Shown: positions 31,724-39,784 of the stretch, piece after piece | How the letters are laid out: every line of letters begins with the position of its first letter | Position numbering within the stretch: position 1 is the first letter of the stretch | NCBI RefSeq assembly: GCF_900143005.1 | Contig: NZ_FRCS01000007.1 | Coordinates: forward strand, 372,001-436,000 | From: Cryptosporangium aurantiacum | GTDB lineage: Bacteria > Actinomycetota > Actinomycetes > Mycobacteriales > Cryptosporangiaceae | DNA: 64,000 nucleotides | Direction: 5' to 3' | Position numbers and translations under genes: made by a program | The notes under the pieces: model-generated | Database searches by the model: none | Told to the model about the DNA's origin: nothing | What the model saw: the letters and a program-made list of their open reading frames with translations, nothing else

Positions 31724-32272
31724 TCAAGCCAGCTGCTGAGCGACCCTGGTCGGGAGGTGCGCCGGTTGCACATTGCCAACGGGCATCCATCGATGTCCAC
31801 TGACCTCGTCAGGGTCGAGAACGACGGTGAGGGCGCCAGTTCGGGTGCGGTAGAGATACCGCAGGTCGTAGTGGTGATGGGCCAACTCTCCCTTGTCAGG
31901 GTTGGCGGGTATCAGGTGTACGTCGACGTCGACGGGAACGGGGCTGAGGAGTTCGAGGTCTTTGGTATGGATGCCGGTTTCTTCCCTGACTTCCCGGCTG
32001 GCGGCGCCGGCGAGGGTCGTATCGGCCGCTTCGAGGTGACCACCGGGCCGTAGCCATGTGCCGAGCACGTTGTGGCGGATGTGGAGCACGCGTCGGCGTG
32101 GGTCGACGACCACTGCGGAGCAGGTGACGTGCCCGGGCAGCGTGCTGCGGTCGGTCAGGTCGCCATCAAGCCGCGTCAGCGCATCCGTCAGCGATTCGAG
32201 TCGTGTGGCGTCGTTGGGATACCGGTCGAGGTACGCACTGACGTCGACGCGAATGTCATCGGCGTGGATCAC
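31724..32272 (-). CDS. NUDIX hydrolase
   Basis: A 182-residue NUDIX protein. The Nudix box starts at GGHLEAAD near 95 and ends with REVREETGI near 111-119. This is the common variant with Asp at the first acidic position and one extra residue, and the catalytic REXXEE core is intact. About 60 N-terminal residues are helical and unrelated to the core. NUDIX enzymes cleave nucleoside diphosphates linked to another moiety; the substrate is unknown. GTG 32272 lies 17 bp inside the upstream SAHH-like gene, so the two are translationally coupled. Confidence 0.85.
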   Translation of the reverse strand: MIHADDIRVDVSAYLDRYPNDATRLESLTDALTRLDGDLTDRSTLPGHVTCSAVVVDPRRRVLHIRHNVLGTWLRPGGHLEAADTTLAGAASREVREETGIHTKDLELLSPVPVDVDVHLIPANPDKGELAHHHYDLRYLYRTRTGALTVVLDPDEVSGHRWMPVGNVQPAHLPTRVAQQLA

Positions 32273-33398
32273 CGAGCGGCTCCCTGAAGTGGGTAAGCCA
32301 GAGCGCCGCGATGCGGCGACGGTCCAGCGGGGCGACGCCATGGTAGCCGGGTGGTAAGTCGGCGGTGACACACCGTGCGGCAGCGGCGAGGATCTCCGCT
32401 TGGACGAGCGCGATCGCCGGGCCGACAACGGCGCCGTGCAGAAAATTGACGGCTTCACCACCTGCCAGGGCGTACCAGGACTTCCCGTGCCGGGAGTATC
32501 GGACGACGTGGTCGCCGACCCGGACCCGCTCCCAGCTGCGGAGCGCGCCGACGTCGAGTTCGTCCTCGCTGCTGGTGACGCAGCCGAGGTAGGCACCGTC
32601 GGCAAGGAGGGCGAAGTCGTCGCCCCGTAGCGCTTTGTTGCCGGTGGCCGAGAGGACGAGGCCGGCACCGCGCAGCGCGTCCGAGAGAGCAGTGGCGACG
32701 GTGTGGCCGTGTGCCAGAGCTTCTGTGGTGCGTACCGGGTCGGTGTCGTACACGGTCACCTGCACACCGCGTCCGTGGAGACAGCGGGCGATGCTCGCGC
32801 CGATCTTTCCGTACCCCAGCACGGTCGCCCGGCCAGGCACGATGTCCCCGAGCCCACGGATCAGCGCCTCGGCGCTGAAGACCAGCGAGTAGCCGACCAG
32901 GTGATCCTCGGGCCGCTTTAGCGCAGATCGGGCGACGCTGAAGATCGGGCAGGGCGGCTTTCCTGCGTTGCGATAGCGACGCCAGCCGTTCTCGGTGTCC
33001 TCGACGACACCGACAACGCGCCCGCTGAACCGGTCGCAGAGATGGCCCAACGTCGGAGCGAAGTACCCGCCCACGTCGAGAAGTACGACGTCCTGGTCCG
33101 GAGCATGGTGTTCGAGGTAGGCAAGGGCGCTGGCGGCGTCGCTGAACAGGCCCCGGGAGAGGCAGCCCACCGGGTAGTCGCGGCTGAGGGTAGCTATGAC
33201 GTCCGGATCGGCACTCTTGGGCTTGGGCAACAAGGCCGTGACGGGTGCCACACGATTGACCGCCCTCACGAACGCCGCACGGTCGGGCAGCAGATGCGTG
33301 ATCAGCAACGACCGGGCTGCGCCGCCGCCGAAGGTGTCAGTGACTGCCGCGAAGTAGCGGTCGAGGGTGTTCAAGCGGGCGGTCTCGAATATCTGCAT
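32256..33398 (-). CDS. S-adenosylhomocysteine hydrolase-like NAD-binding protein
   Basis: A 380-residue protein with the fold order of SAH hydrolase but shorter than real enzymes (430-490). GVVEDTENGWRRYRNAG near 128-144 parallels the GVxEETTTG motif. VLGYGKIGASIARCL near 205-219 is the NAD site, with VYDTDPVR following. The ND-SVTKSKFDN catalytic stretch is replaced by FSVARSALKRPEDH, so substrate residues differ and true SAH hydrolysis is doubtful. GGAGG precedes ATG 33398. It leads a two-gene operon with the NUDIX gene, divergent from a HTH regulator. Confidence 0.7.
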   Translation of the reverse strand: MQIFETARLNTLDRYFAAVTDTFGGGAARSLLITHLLPDRAAFVRAVNRVAPVTALLPKPKSADPDVIATLSRDYPVGCLSRGLFSDAASALAYLEHHAPDQDVVLLDVGGYFAPTLGHLCDRFSGRVVGVVEDTENGWRRYRNAGKPPCPIFSVARSALKRPEDHLVGYSLVFSAEALIRGLGDIVPGRATVLGYGKIGASIARCLHGRGVQVTVYDTDPVRTTEALAHGHTVATALSDALRGAGLVLSATGNKALRGDDFALLADGAYLGCVTSSEDELDVGALRSWERVRVGDHVVRYSRHGKSWYALAGGEAVNFLHGAVVGPAIALVQAEILAAAARCVTADLPPGYHGVAPLDRRRIAALWLTHFREPLGDPRR

Positions 33399-33500
33399 GT
33401 TCCCTCCTTCGTCAACCGAGGGTCGACAGCACTTAGAGTGATCGACTGATCGCTGTTTGTGGCTCGATCGGTGTTGCGGCAACATGGAGCGGAGGACGCT

Positions 33501-34883
33501 ATGGAAAGCGATGCCGCCCTCGAAGTCTTCGGAATGGCGTTGCGGCACCTCCGCCGCGATGCGGGCCTGAGCCTGCGGAGGTTGGGCCAGACCGCCCATT
33601 ACGACTACACACGGATCAGCCGCGTCGAACGCGGAGAGCATCTGCCCGATCATTCGTTGGTCACCGCGCTTGACGAGGCGGTCGGTGCCGGAGGGCTGCT
33701 CTGCCTGCTCCGGTCCCTCATCCCTGGCCCTGGGCGCGACGCGACCCGTGCGGCGAACCTTTCCCGGCCGATGTCGACCTTCGGAGCGCTGTGTACCGAT
33801 GAGGCCGCCGATATGGTGACCGTGGAGCTGCGGACACCGGACGGAAGGACGGTGCGAGTGAGCCTGTCGCGGCGTGACTTCGCCAAGCTGCTGGCCGGTG
33901 GAACCTTCGCTGCGTTCCTGCCCGCGGGAGTCATCGACCTCGACGCCGCCGACCGCGTGGCGCGCGTCCTGGCTGAGCCGACCCGCACCGATCCGCAGGT
34001 CATCGCTTACTTCGGCAACGCACTCGGACAGCACTACGCCGCCGACAAGACGCTCGGCCCACGCCATCTTGTCCGGCTCGTCACCGCCGAGATCGACGTG
34101 CTCGCTGAACTGCGACGCAGCAGCCGACCAGGCACCTCTGGGCCGCTGCTGCGCGTTCTCGCTCAATACGCCGAGATGGCGGGCTGGTTGTACCAGGATG
34201 CGGGAGACATCACTGCCGCGATGCACTGGTCGGATCGGGCGAGCCAGTGGGCGCAGGGCGTCGGGGATCAGCAAATGGTCGCTTACATGCTCGTCCGCAA
34301 GAGCAATATCGCGCTACGCGGCGGTGATCCCGTGGACGTCGTCGAGCTTGCCGCGGCGGCCGGCCGGACACCGGGTCCCGTCAGCCCCCTGCTACGCGCA
34401 TTGGCGGCGCAGCAGGAGGCCCGCGGGTGGGCGCTACTCGGTGACGCCGATCAATTCCAGCGACGGCTCGAGATCGCCGCCGGTCTCCTGTGTGACCATC
34501 CCGGCGACCTCGACCACACCGCCCCGGTTTACCTGCACCACTACGACCTCGCGACGTTGGAGGAACAGTCAGCCAGTGGCTGGCGTGACTGCGGCCGCGC
34601 GGACGCAGCAGTGGAGATCCTCGAGCGGCAAATCATCGCCACCCCGCCCGGTCAGCGCCGCGACTATGCCCACCAACAGGCGAAGCTGGCCAATGCGTTG
34701 GTGGCCACAGCCAGTCCCGATCCCGAGCGCGCGAGCGAGATCGGACTGGCGTGCGTCCCGGTCGCCGCGGAGACGGGCTCCGCTCGCATCACCGGAGAAC
34801 TGCGGACTCTCACACGAGCACTGACTACCCGCTGGCCCAACCTGGTCGGGAGCCGGGAGCTACGGGAGGCGCTGGCGAGCTGA
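33501..34883 (+). CDS. XRE-family regulator with TPR-like C-terminal domain
   Basis: A 460-residue protein. Residues about 8-62 are an XRE helix-turn-helix (ALRHLRRDAGLSLRRLG, then YTRISRVERGEHLP). A variable middle follows (65-150) with a hydrophobic Ala/Gly patch at 130-145. Residues about 170-450 are helical repeats resembling TPRs (YAEMAGWLYQDAGD, LVRKSNIALRGGD, LANALVATAS). Such proteins are common actinomycete regulators of adjacent genes. It is 102 bp from, and divergent to, the SAHH-like/NUDIX operon, which it presumably controls. GGAGG lies before ATG 33501. Confidence 0.82.
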   Translation: MESDAALEVFGMALRHLRRDAGLSLRRLGQTAHYDYTRISRVERGEHLPDHSLVTALDEAVGAGGLLCLLRSLIPGPGRDATRAANLSRPMSTFGALCTDEAADMVTVELRTPDGRTVRVSLSRRDFAKLLAGGTFAAFLPAGVIDLDAADRVARVLAEPTRTDPQVIAYFGNALGQHYAADKTLGPRHLVRLVTAEIDVLAELRRSSRPGTSGPLLRVLAQYAEMAGWLYQDAGDITAAMHWSDRASQWAQGVGDQQMVAYMLVRKSNIALRGGDPVDVVELAAAAGRTPGPVSPLLRALAAQQEARGWALLGDADQFQRRLEIAAGLLCDHPGDLDHTAPVYLHHYDLATLEEQSASGWRDCGRADAAVEILERQIIATPPGQRRDYAHQQAKLANALVATASPDPERASEIGLACVPVAAETGSARITGELRTLTRALTTRWPNLVGSRELREALAS

Positions 34884-34884
34884 G

Positions 34885-36081
34885 TCACCGCTGATTCCGG
34901 ATCAGGGCGAGCGTGTCCAGATCGCGGATCGCCTGGGCGGATCTCGACGCCATCGACAGGAACATCGCGTCGGCCGCCGCCGTCCGCTCCGCCGGGGAGT
35001 AGACGCAGCCCAGCACCGTGATCAGCGGCCCCTGCAGCATGCCGATCCGGTACCCGGTGCGGCAGTCCTCGAGAGAGAAGCCGGGCACGTCCAGCGCGGC
35101 GTGGTACGCCGCCACCAGGGACTCCTCATGGGCGCGCCGGGCGTCCGGGGGGAGCGACAGCGCGATGAAGTACGCGAGGTCGCGCCCCGGGTGGCCGATC
35201 GAGAGACCCTGCCAGTCCAGCGCCGCCGACCCGGCCCGGAACGACCCGGCCCCGGCCGACCCGGCCCCGGCCGACCCGGCCCCGGACGGTCCGGCCCCGG
35301 ACGGTCCGGCCCCGGCCGACCCGGCCCCGGCCGACCCGGCCCCGGACGGGGGGAACATCAGGTTGTCGAGCCGGTAGTCGCCGTGCACCAGCGAGAACGG
35401 CGTCTGGTGGTGGAGCACCCACTCGGTCACCACGGACGCCGCCTCGGTGAGGGTCGCGGCGTCCGCTGCCGACAGTCCGGACGAGAACCGTGAGACGAAC
35501 GTCCCGGTGGCGTCGGCCAGCGCCGCACCGGCGAGTTCGGCCAGCTCGGTCGTGGGGAGCGTGAGCCACTCCAGCCCGGTCCGCAGGAACTCGTCGTTCC
35601 AGAACGACGCGTGCAGCGCGGCGAGGTTCACCACCGCGTCCTCGGCCTGCGCGGGCGTGCACCCGGCGGCCTGGCTGCCCGGCACCGAGGGTGTCAGGTC
35701 CTCCAGGAGCAGGGTGAAGCTCGCGTGGTCGGTGCTGATCGCGCCGTACCAGCAGCGCGGGATCCGGGCGCGCACCCGTTCGGCGAGGTGCAGGTAGAAC
35801 CCCACCTCGGAGACGAACGCCGGGCCGAGCAGCTTGCGCTGCGCCTCGCTGCCGGCCGCGATCTTGGCGACGACGCTCGACGGCGCTTCGGGCGGAGCCG
35901 GCGGCGAGTACTCCAACTCGATCCGGTAGCTGCCGCCGATCTGGCCGTTGCCGATCGGCGCGTGCCGCGCGGCCCGCACCGGGAAGCCCAGGGCCTGGCT
36001 CAGCCACTCCGGGGTGAGCCCGGCCGGGTCATCGATCAGCAGCGCCGGGTCGCTGACCGTGGGTAAGGGAAGCGGCGTCAT
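34885..36081 (-). CDS. APH-family phosphotransferase with an internal repeat insert
   Basis: A 398-residue kinase-like protein of the same branch as the one at 11954: LAALHASFWND near 155-166, catalytic loop LVHGDYRLDNLMF near 228-240, metal Asp in ALDWQG near 286. Between catalytic loop and metal Asp, where relatives have only a few residues, it carries about 40 Gly/Ala/Ser/Pro residues in five-residue repeats. It is the last gene of an operon with an acyl-CoA ligase, FadB-like fusion and thiolase. A role in phosphorylating a hydroxyacyl-CoA is a reasonable guess. ATG 36081 overlaps the ligase stop by 4 bp. Confidence 0.82.
   Translation of the reverse strand: MTPLPLPTVSDPALLIDDPAGLTPEWLSQALGFPVRAARHAPIGNGQIGGSYRIELEYSPPAPPEAPSSVVAKIAAGSEAQRKLLGPAFVSEVGFYLHLAERVRARIPRCWYGAISTDHASFTLLLEDLTPSVPGSQAAGCTPAQAEDAVVNLAALHASFWNDEFLRTGLEWLTLPTTELAELAGAALADATGTFVSRFSSGLSAADAATLTEAASVVTEWVLHHQTPFSLVHGDYRLDNLMFPPSGAGSAGAGSAGAGPSGAGPSGAGSAGAGSAGAGSFRAGSAALDWQGLSIGHPGRDLAYFIALSLPPDARRAHEESLVAAYHAALDVPGFSLEDCRTGYRIGMLQGPLITVLGCVYSPAERTAAADAMFLSMASRSAQAIRDLDTLALIRNQR
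35226..35345. repeat. 15-bp minisatellite inside a kinase gene, eight units
   Basis: Eight 15-bp units run head to tail. Two alternating forms occur, CCGACCCGGCCCCGG and ACGGTCCGGCCCCGG; the first unit is degenerate. Because 15 is divisible by three, copy-number change adds or removes five residues (GAGSA or GAGPS) without shifting frame. It lies between the two active-site motifs of the phosphotransferase. Confidence 0.9.
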
Positions 36082-37607
36082 GACGCGGACACCTCCTCGC
36101 GGAGCGTCCGGCGGAGCAGCTTGCCGGTGGGCGTTCGTGGTAGCTGGTCGCGGAACTCGAAGCGGCGGGGGCACTTCTGGGCGGCCAGGCCCTCTCGGCA
36201 GTGCCGGTCGAGCGCCTCGGCGAGCGCCGAACCCGGCACCGCGCCCGGTTCGGTCTGCACGATCGCGATCACCGTCTGGCCCCAGTCCGGATCGGACGCC
36301 CCGATCACCGCGACGTCGGCCACGTCCGGATGCAGCAGCAGCCGCTGCTCGACCTCGGACGGATAGATGTTGACGCCGCCGGAGATGATCAGGTCGTCGC
36401 GCCGGTCGAGCAGGTACAGGTAACCGTCCTTGTCGAGACGTCCCAGGTCACCGGCGGTGGCGAAGCCGTCGGAGCGCACCGCGGCGGCGGTCTTCTCCGG
36501 GTCGTTGTGGTAGACGAACGCCGACGGTGACGCGAAGAAGATCCGCCCGTCGTCGCCGACCGGCACGTCGTTGCCCGCGTCGTCGAGGATCCGCACCTCG
36601 CCGGTGGGCTTGCCGACGGTCCCCGGGTGCGACACGGCGTCGGCGGGGGACGCGATCGCCACCATCCCCTCGGTGGACGCGAGGTACTCCCAGACCACCG
36701 GACCGAGCCAGTCGAGCGCCGCCCGCTTGGCCTCCGGACCGAACGGCGCGCCGGCCACCAGCAGGTTCGTCAGGCTCGACAGGTCGTAGCGTTTCCGCAC
36801 GTCGTCGGGCAGCCGCAGCAGCCGGTGGAGGTGGGTCGGCACCATCTGCGAGCTGGTCACCCGGTACTGCTCGATCGTGCGCAGGACGTCCTCGGGTTCG
36901 AACCTGGCCCGGATCACCACGGTGTGGCCGAGGTGCAGCGACTGCGCGGCGATGTTGCCCGGCGCCGCGTGGTACAGCGGTGAGCAGGCCAGATGCACGC
37001 CCGGCCCGGGGTGGAGGTCGAAGCCGCCCAGCAGCGCGCCGAAGAACGTGATCATCAATTCCGGCTCGATCGGCGGCATCTCCCGCCGGACGCCCTTCGG
37101 CCGGCCGGTGGTGCCCGACGTGTAGCCCATGTACGTCCCGGCGACCCGGTCCGACGGCGCCTCGGCCGACGCTCCGGCCTTCCAACCGGAGTAGTCGGCC
37201 CACCCCGGTACCTCCGACGGGCCGACCGCGAACCGCGCCGACGGCAGACGATCGGCGACCGGAGCCAGCCCGCGCGCCAGGTCGTCGTGGGCGATCAGCG
37301 CCGTCGCGCCGCTGTCGCCGATGATGTAGGCGGCCTCCTCCGGCGTCAGGTGCACGTTGATCGGCACCTGGAACAGACCGATCTGCGTCGTGGCCATCAC
37401 AGCCTCGAAGTGCTCGACCGCGTTGTGCAGCATCGTCGCGACGACGTCGCCGGGGCCGAGGCCCTGCGCGCGCAACGCGTTGGCGAGACGGTTCGCCGCC
37501 TCGCCGAGCTCGCCGAACGTCACCTCGCAGCCGTCCGGGCCGACCACCGCCAGGCGCTCGGGATCGTCGGTCGCCAGCGCGTAGACGCCGGGGGGAACAG
37601 TGGACAT
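36078..37607 (-). CDS. Acyl-CoA synthetase (AMP-forming)
   Basis: A 509-residue ANL-family enzyme. P-loop YTSGTTGRPKGV is near 170-181, motif A5 YLASTEG near 312, the GDLGRLDKDGYLYLLDR hinge region near 390-406, and catalytic Lys in PRTPTGKLLRR near 497. All core motifs are intact. It activates a carboxylic acid to its CoA ester at the expense of ATP. The operon with FadB- and FadA-type genes indicates an acid entering a beta-oxidation-like route. The acyl group cannot be predicted. GGAAGGG precedes the ATG by about 10 bases. Confidence 0.88.
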   Translation of the reverse strand: MSTVPPGVYALATDDPERLAVVGPDGCEVTFGELGEAANRLANALRAQGLGPGDVVATMLHNAVEHFEAVMATTQIGLFQVPINVHLTPEEAAYIIGDSGATALIAHDDLARGLAPVADRLPSARFAVGPSEVPGWADYSGWKAGASAEAPSDRVAGTYMGYTSGTTGRPKGVRREMPPIEPELMITFFGALLGGFDLHPGPGVHLACSPLYHAAPGNIAAQSLHLGHTVVIRARFEPEDVLRTIEQYRVTSSQMVPTHLHRLLRLPDDVRKRYDLSSLTNLLVAGAPFGPEAKRAALDWLGPVVWEYLASTEGMVAIASPADAVSHPGTVGKPTGEVRILDDAGNDVPVGDDGRIFFASPSAFVYHNDPEKTAAAVRSDGFATAGDLGRLDKDGYLYLLDRRDDLIISGGVNIYPSEVEQRLLLHPDVADVAVIGASDPDWGQTVIAIVQTEPGAVPGSALAEALDRHCREGLAAQKCPRRFEFRDQLPRTPTGKLLRRTLREEVSAS

Positions 37608-37633
37608 CGTCGGCCGCCCTTCCTCAATGAGTC

Positions 37634-39781
37634 TCAGATGCCGGGGGACACCACGGCGTTGGATCCGTAGAAGGTCTGCCCGGCCGCCGCCATGTCCCGC
37701 ACCAGCGGGGGCAGCGCGTACTGCTCGCCGTGCGCGGCGGCGAGCCGGTCGCACTCGGCGACGAACCGCGCCGGGCCGATCGTGTCGATCGCGACGAACG
37801 GTCCGCCCAGGTGCGCCGGGAAGCCGACGCCGAGCGTCGCGCCCAGATCGCCGTCGATGACGTCGGGCAGCACCCCCTCGGCGAACGCGCGGGCACCTTC
37901 GGCGAGCTGGGCGTAGAGGATCCGGGCCTTGACCTCGTCGATCGAGGGCTGGTCGGCGCGGGTCGGCAGCGCGTCGGACAGACCCGGCCACAGCGACTTC
38001 GTGCCGTCGTCGTGGTAGTCGTAGAAGCCCTTGCCGTTCTTCCGGCCGTGCCGACCGGCGTCCACCAGCGTGCCGACGATGCCCAGGTCGCCGCCGTGCC
38101 CGTGGCTGCGGCTCGCGTGCACGGTCAGGTCGAGGCCGACCGAGTCGGAGATCGTCAGCGCGCCCATCGGCATGCCGACCATCCGGGCGCCGTTCTCCAC
38201 CAGGTTCGGGTTCACACCCTCGTTGACCATCGTCAGGCTGGCGGTGAGGAACGACCCGATGAACCGCGACGTGAAGAACCCCGGGCTGTCGTTGACGACG
38301 ATCGGCGTCTTGCGCAGCGCCTTCGCGAGGTCGAGCGTTCGCGCCAGCGTGGCGTCGGAGGTTTGCTCGCCGCGGATGATCTCGACCAGCGCCATCCGCT
38401 CGACCGGCGAGAAGAAGTGCGCACCAATGAACAGCTCGGGTCGTCTGCTGAACGCCGCCAGCGAGGTGATCGGGATCGCGGACGTGTTGGAGGCGAACAC
38501 CGCGTCGGCCGGCAGCACCGCGTCGGCGCGCGCGATGACGTCCTTCTTGACCGCGCGGTCCTCGAAGACCGCCTCCACGACGAGGGGGACGTCACCCAGG
38601 TCGGCGTAGTCGGTGGTGGGGTGGATGCGGGCCAGCGTCGCGTCGGCCTTGTCCTGCGTCCGGCGTCCTTTCGCGACCTCACGCGCCAGCCGCGAACCGG
38701 CGTACGCCTTTCCGTGTTCGGCCGAGGGCAGGTCGCGGTCGAGCAGCACGACCTCGATCCCGGCCTTCGCCGCGGTGAGCGCGAGCCCCGCGCCCATCGT
38801 TCCGGCGCCGAGGATGCCGATCTTCGGGTAGCGGGCCTTCTCCACCCCCGCCGGACGTGCCGCCAGCTTGTCGGCCTTCTGCTTGCTCACGAACATCGTC
38901 CGGATCAACGCCTTGGAGACCGGGCTGGTGAACAGCGTGTAGAAGTACTTGCCCTCCAGACGCAGCGCGGTGTCGAACGGGAGCTGCGTGCCCTCGTAGA
39001 CCGCGGCCGAGATGGCCGCGGGCGCCGGATGGTTCCCGAACGTGTTCGCGCGCGTCCTCATGTTGCTGACGCTCAGCAGGTTCCGGACGTCCGGCACGAG
39101 CGCGCCCGCCCCGCCGGGAACCGTGAACCCCTTCTTGTCCCAGGGCGCGACCGGGTCGCCCTCCTCCAGCAGCCACCGCTTGGCCTCGGCGAGCAGCCGC
39201 TCGGCCGGGACCACCGCGTGGACGACGCCTGCCTTCAGCGCCGCGGAAGGGTTCATCGCCGTGCCCTGCAGCAGCAGCGGTAGCGCCGCGGCGATTCCGA
39301 TCAGCCGGGGGAGCCGCTGCGTGCCGCCGCCGCCCGGCAGCAGCCCCACGTTCGACTCCGGCAGCCCGAGCAGGATCGCCGGGTCGTCGGCGACCACCCG
39401 GTAGTGGCAGGCCAGCGCGATCTCCAGCCCGCCGCCGAGCGCGGTGCCGTTGATCGCGCAGGCGACCGGCTTTCCGCAGGTCTCCAGCCGGCGCAGTTGC
39501 CTCGACAGCGACAGCAGGCCGTCGAGCAGTTCCTCGGTGGTCCGCGGACGGCTGCCGCTCCCGGAGTCCATCTCTTTGAGGTCGGCTCCGGCCACGAACG
39601 CCGGCTTGCCCGACGTCAGAATCAGGCCTTTGACGGCCGGGTCGGCTGCGGCGTCGTCCACCGCGGTCGCCAGTGCGGTGGTCAGCTCCGCCCCGAGCGT
39701 GTTCATCGTCTTGCCGGGCAGGTCCATCGTCAGCGTGGCGATGCCGTCGGCGTCGACGACGGTGGTGACCGGGTTGCTCAT
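37634..39781 (-). CDS. fadB: Enoyl-CoA hydratase/3-hydroxyacyl-CoA dehydrogenase fusion (FadB/FadJ type)
   Basis: A 715-residue bifunctional beta-oxidation enzyme. Residues 1-190 are a crotonase with both catalytic Glu positions (GGGLEIALAC and GLPESNVGLLPG). Residues about 320-500 are the NAD-binding domain (GILGAGTMGAGLAL). About 505-715 are two C-terminal dehydrogenase domains (NDSPGFFTSRF and KNGKGFYDY). Unlike the other crotonases in this window, its active site is canonical. It hydrates enoyl-CoA and oxidises the hydroxyacyl-CoA. It lies three bases after the thiolase gene, forming the usual FadAB pair. Confidence 0.93.
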   Translation of the reverse strand: MSNPVTTVVDADGIATLTMDLPGKTMNTLGAELTTALATAVDDAAADPAVKGLILTSGKPAFVAGADLKEMDSGSGSRPRTTEELLDGLLSLSRQLRRLETCGKPVACAINGTALGGGLEIALACHYRVVADDPAILLGLPESNVGLLPGGGGTQRLPRLIGIAAALPLLLQGTAMNPSAALKAGVVHAVVPAERLLAEAKRWLLEEGDPVAPWDKKGFTVPGGAGALVPDVRNLLSVSNMRTRANTFGNHPAPAAISAAVYEGTQLPFDTALRLEGKYFYTLFTSPVSKALIRTMFVSKQKADKLAARPAGVEKARYPKIGILGAGTMGAGLALTAAKAGIEVVLLDRDLPSAEHGKAYAGSRLAREVAKGRRTQDKADATLARIHPTTDYADLGDVPLVVEAVFEDRAVKKDVIARADAVLPADAVFASNTSAIPITSLAAFSRRPELFIGAHFFSPVERMALVEIIRGEQTSDATLARTLDLAKALRKTPIVVNDSPGFFTSRFIGSFLTASLTMVNEGVNPNLVENGARMVGMPMGALTISDSVGLDLTVHASRSHGHGGDLGIVGTLVDAGRHGRKNGKGFYDYHDDGTKSLWPGLSDALPTRADQPSIDEVKARILYAQLAEGARAFAEGVLPDVIDGDLGATLGVGFPAHLGGPFVAIDTIGPARFVAECDRLAAAHGEQYALPPLVRDMAAAGQTFYGSNAVVSPGI

Positions 39782-39784
39782 GAC

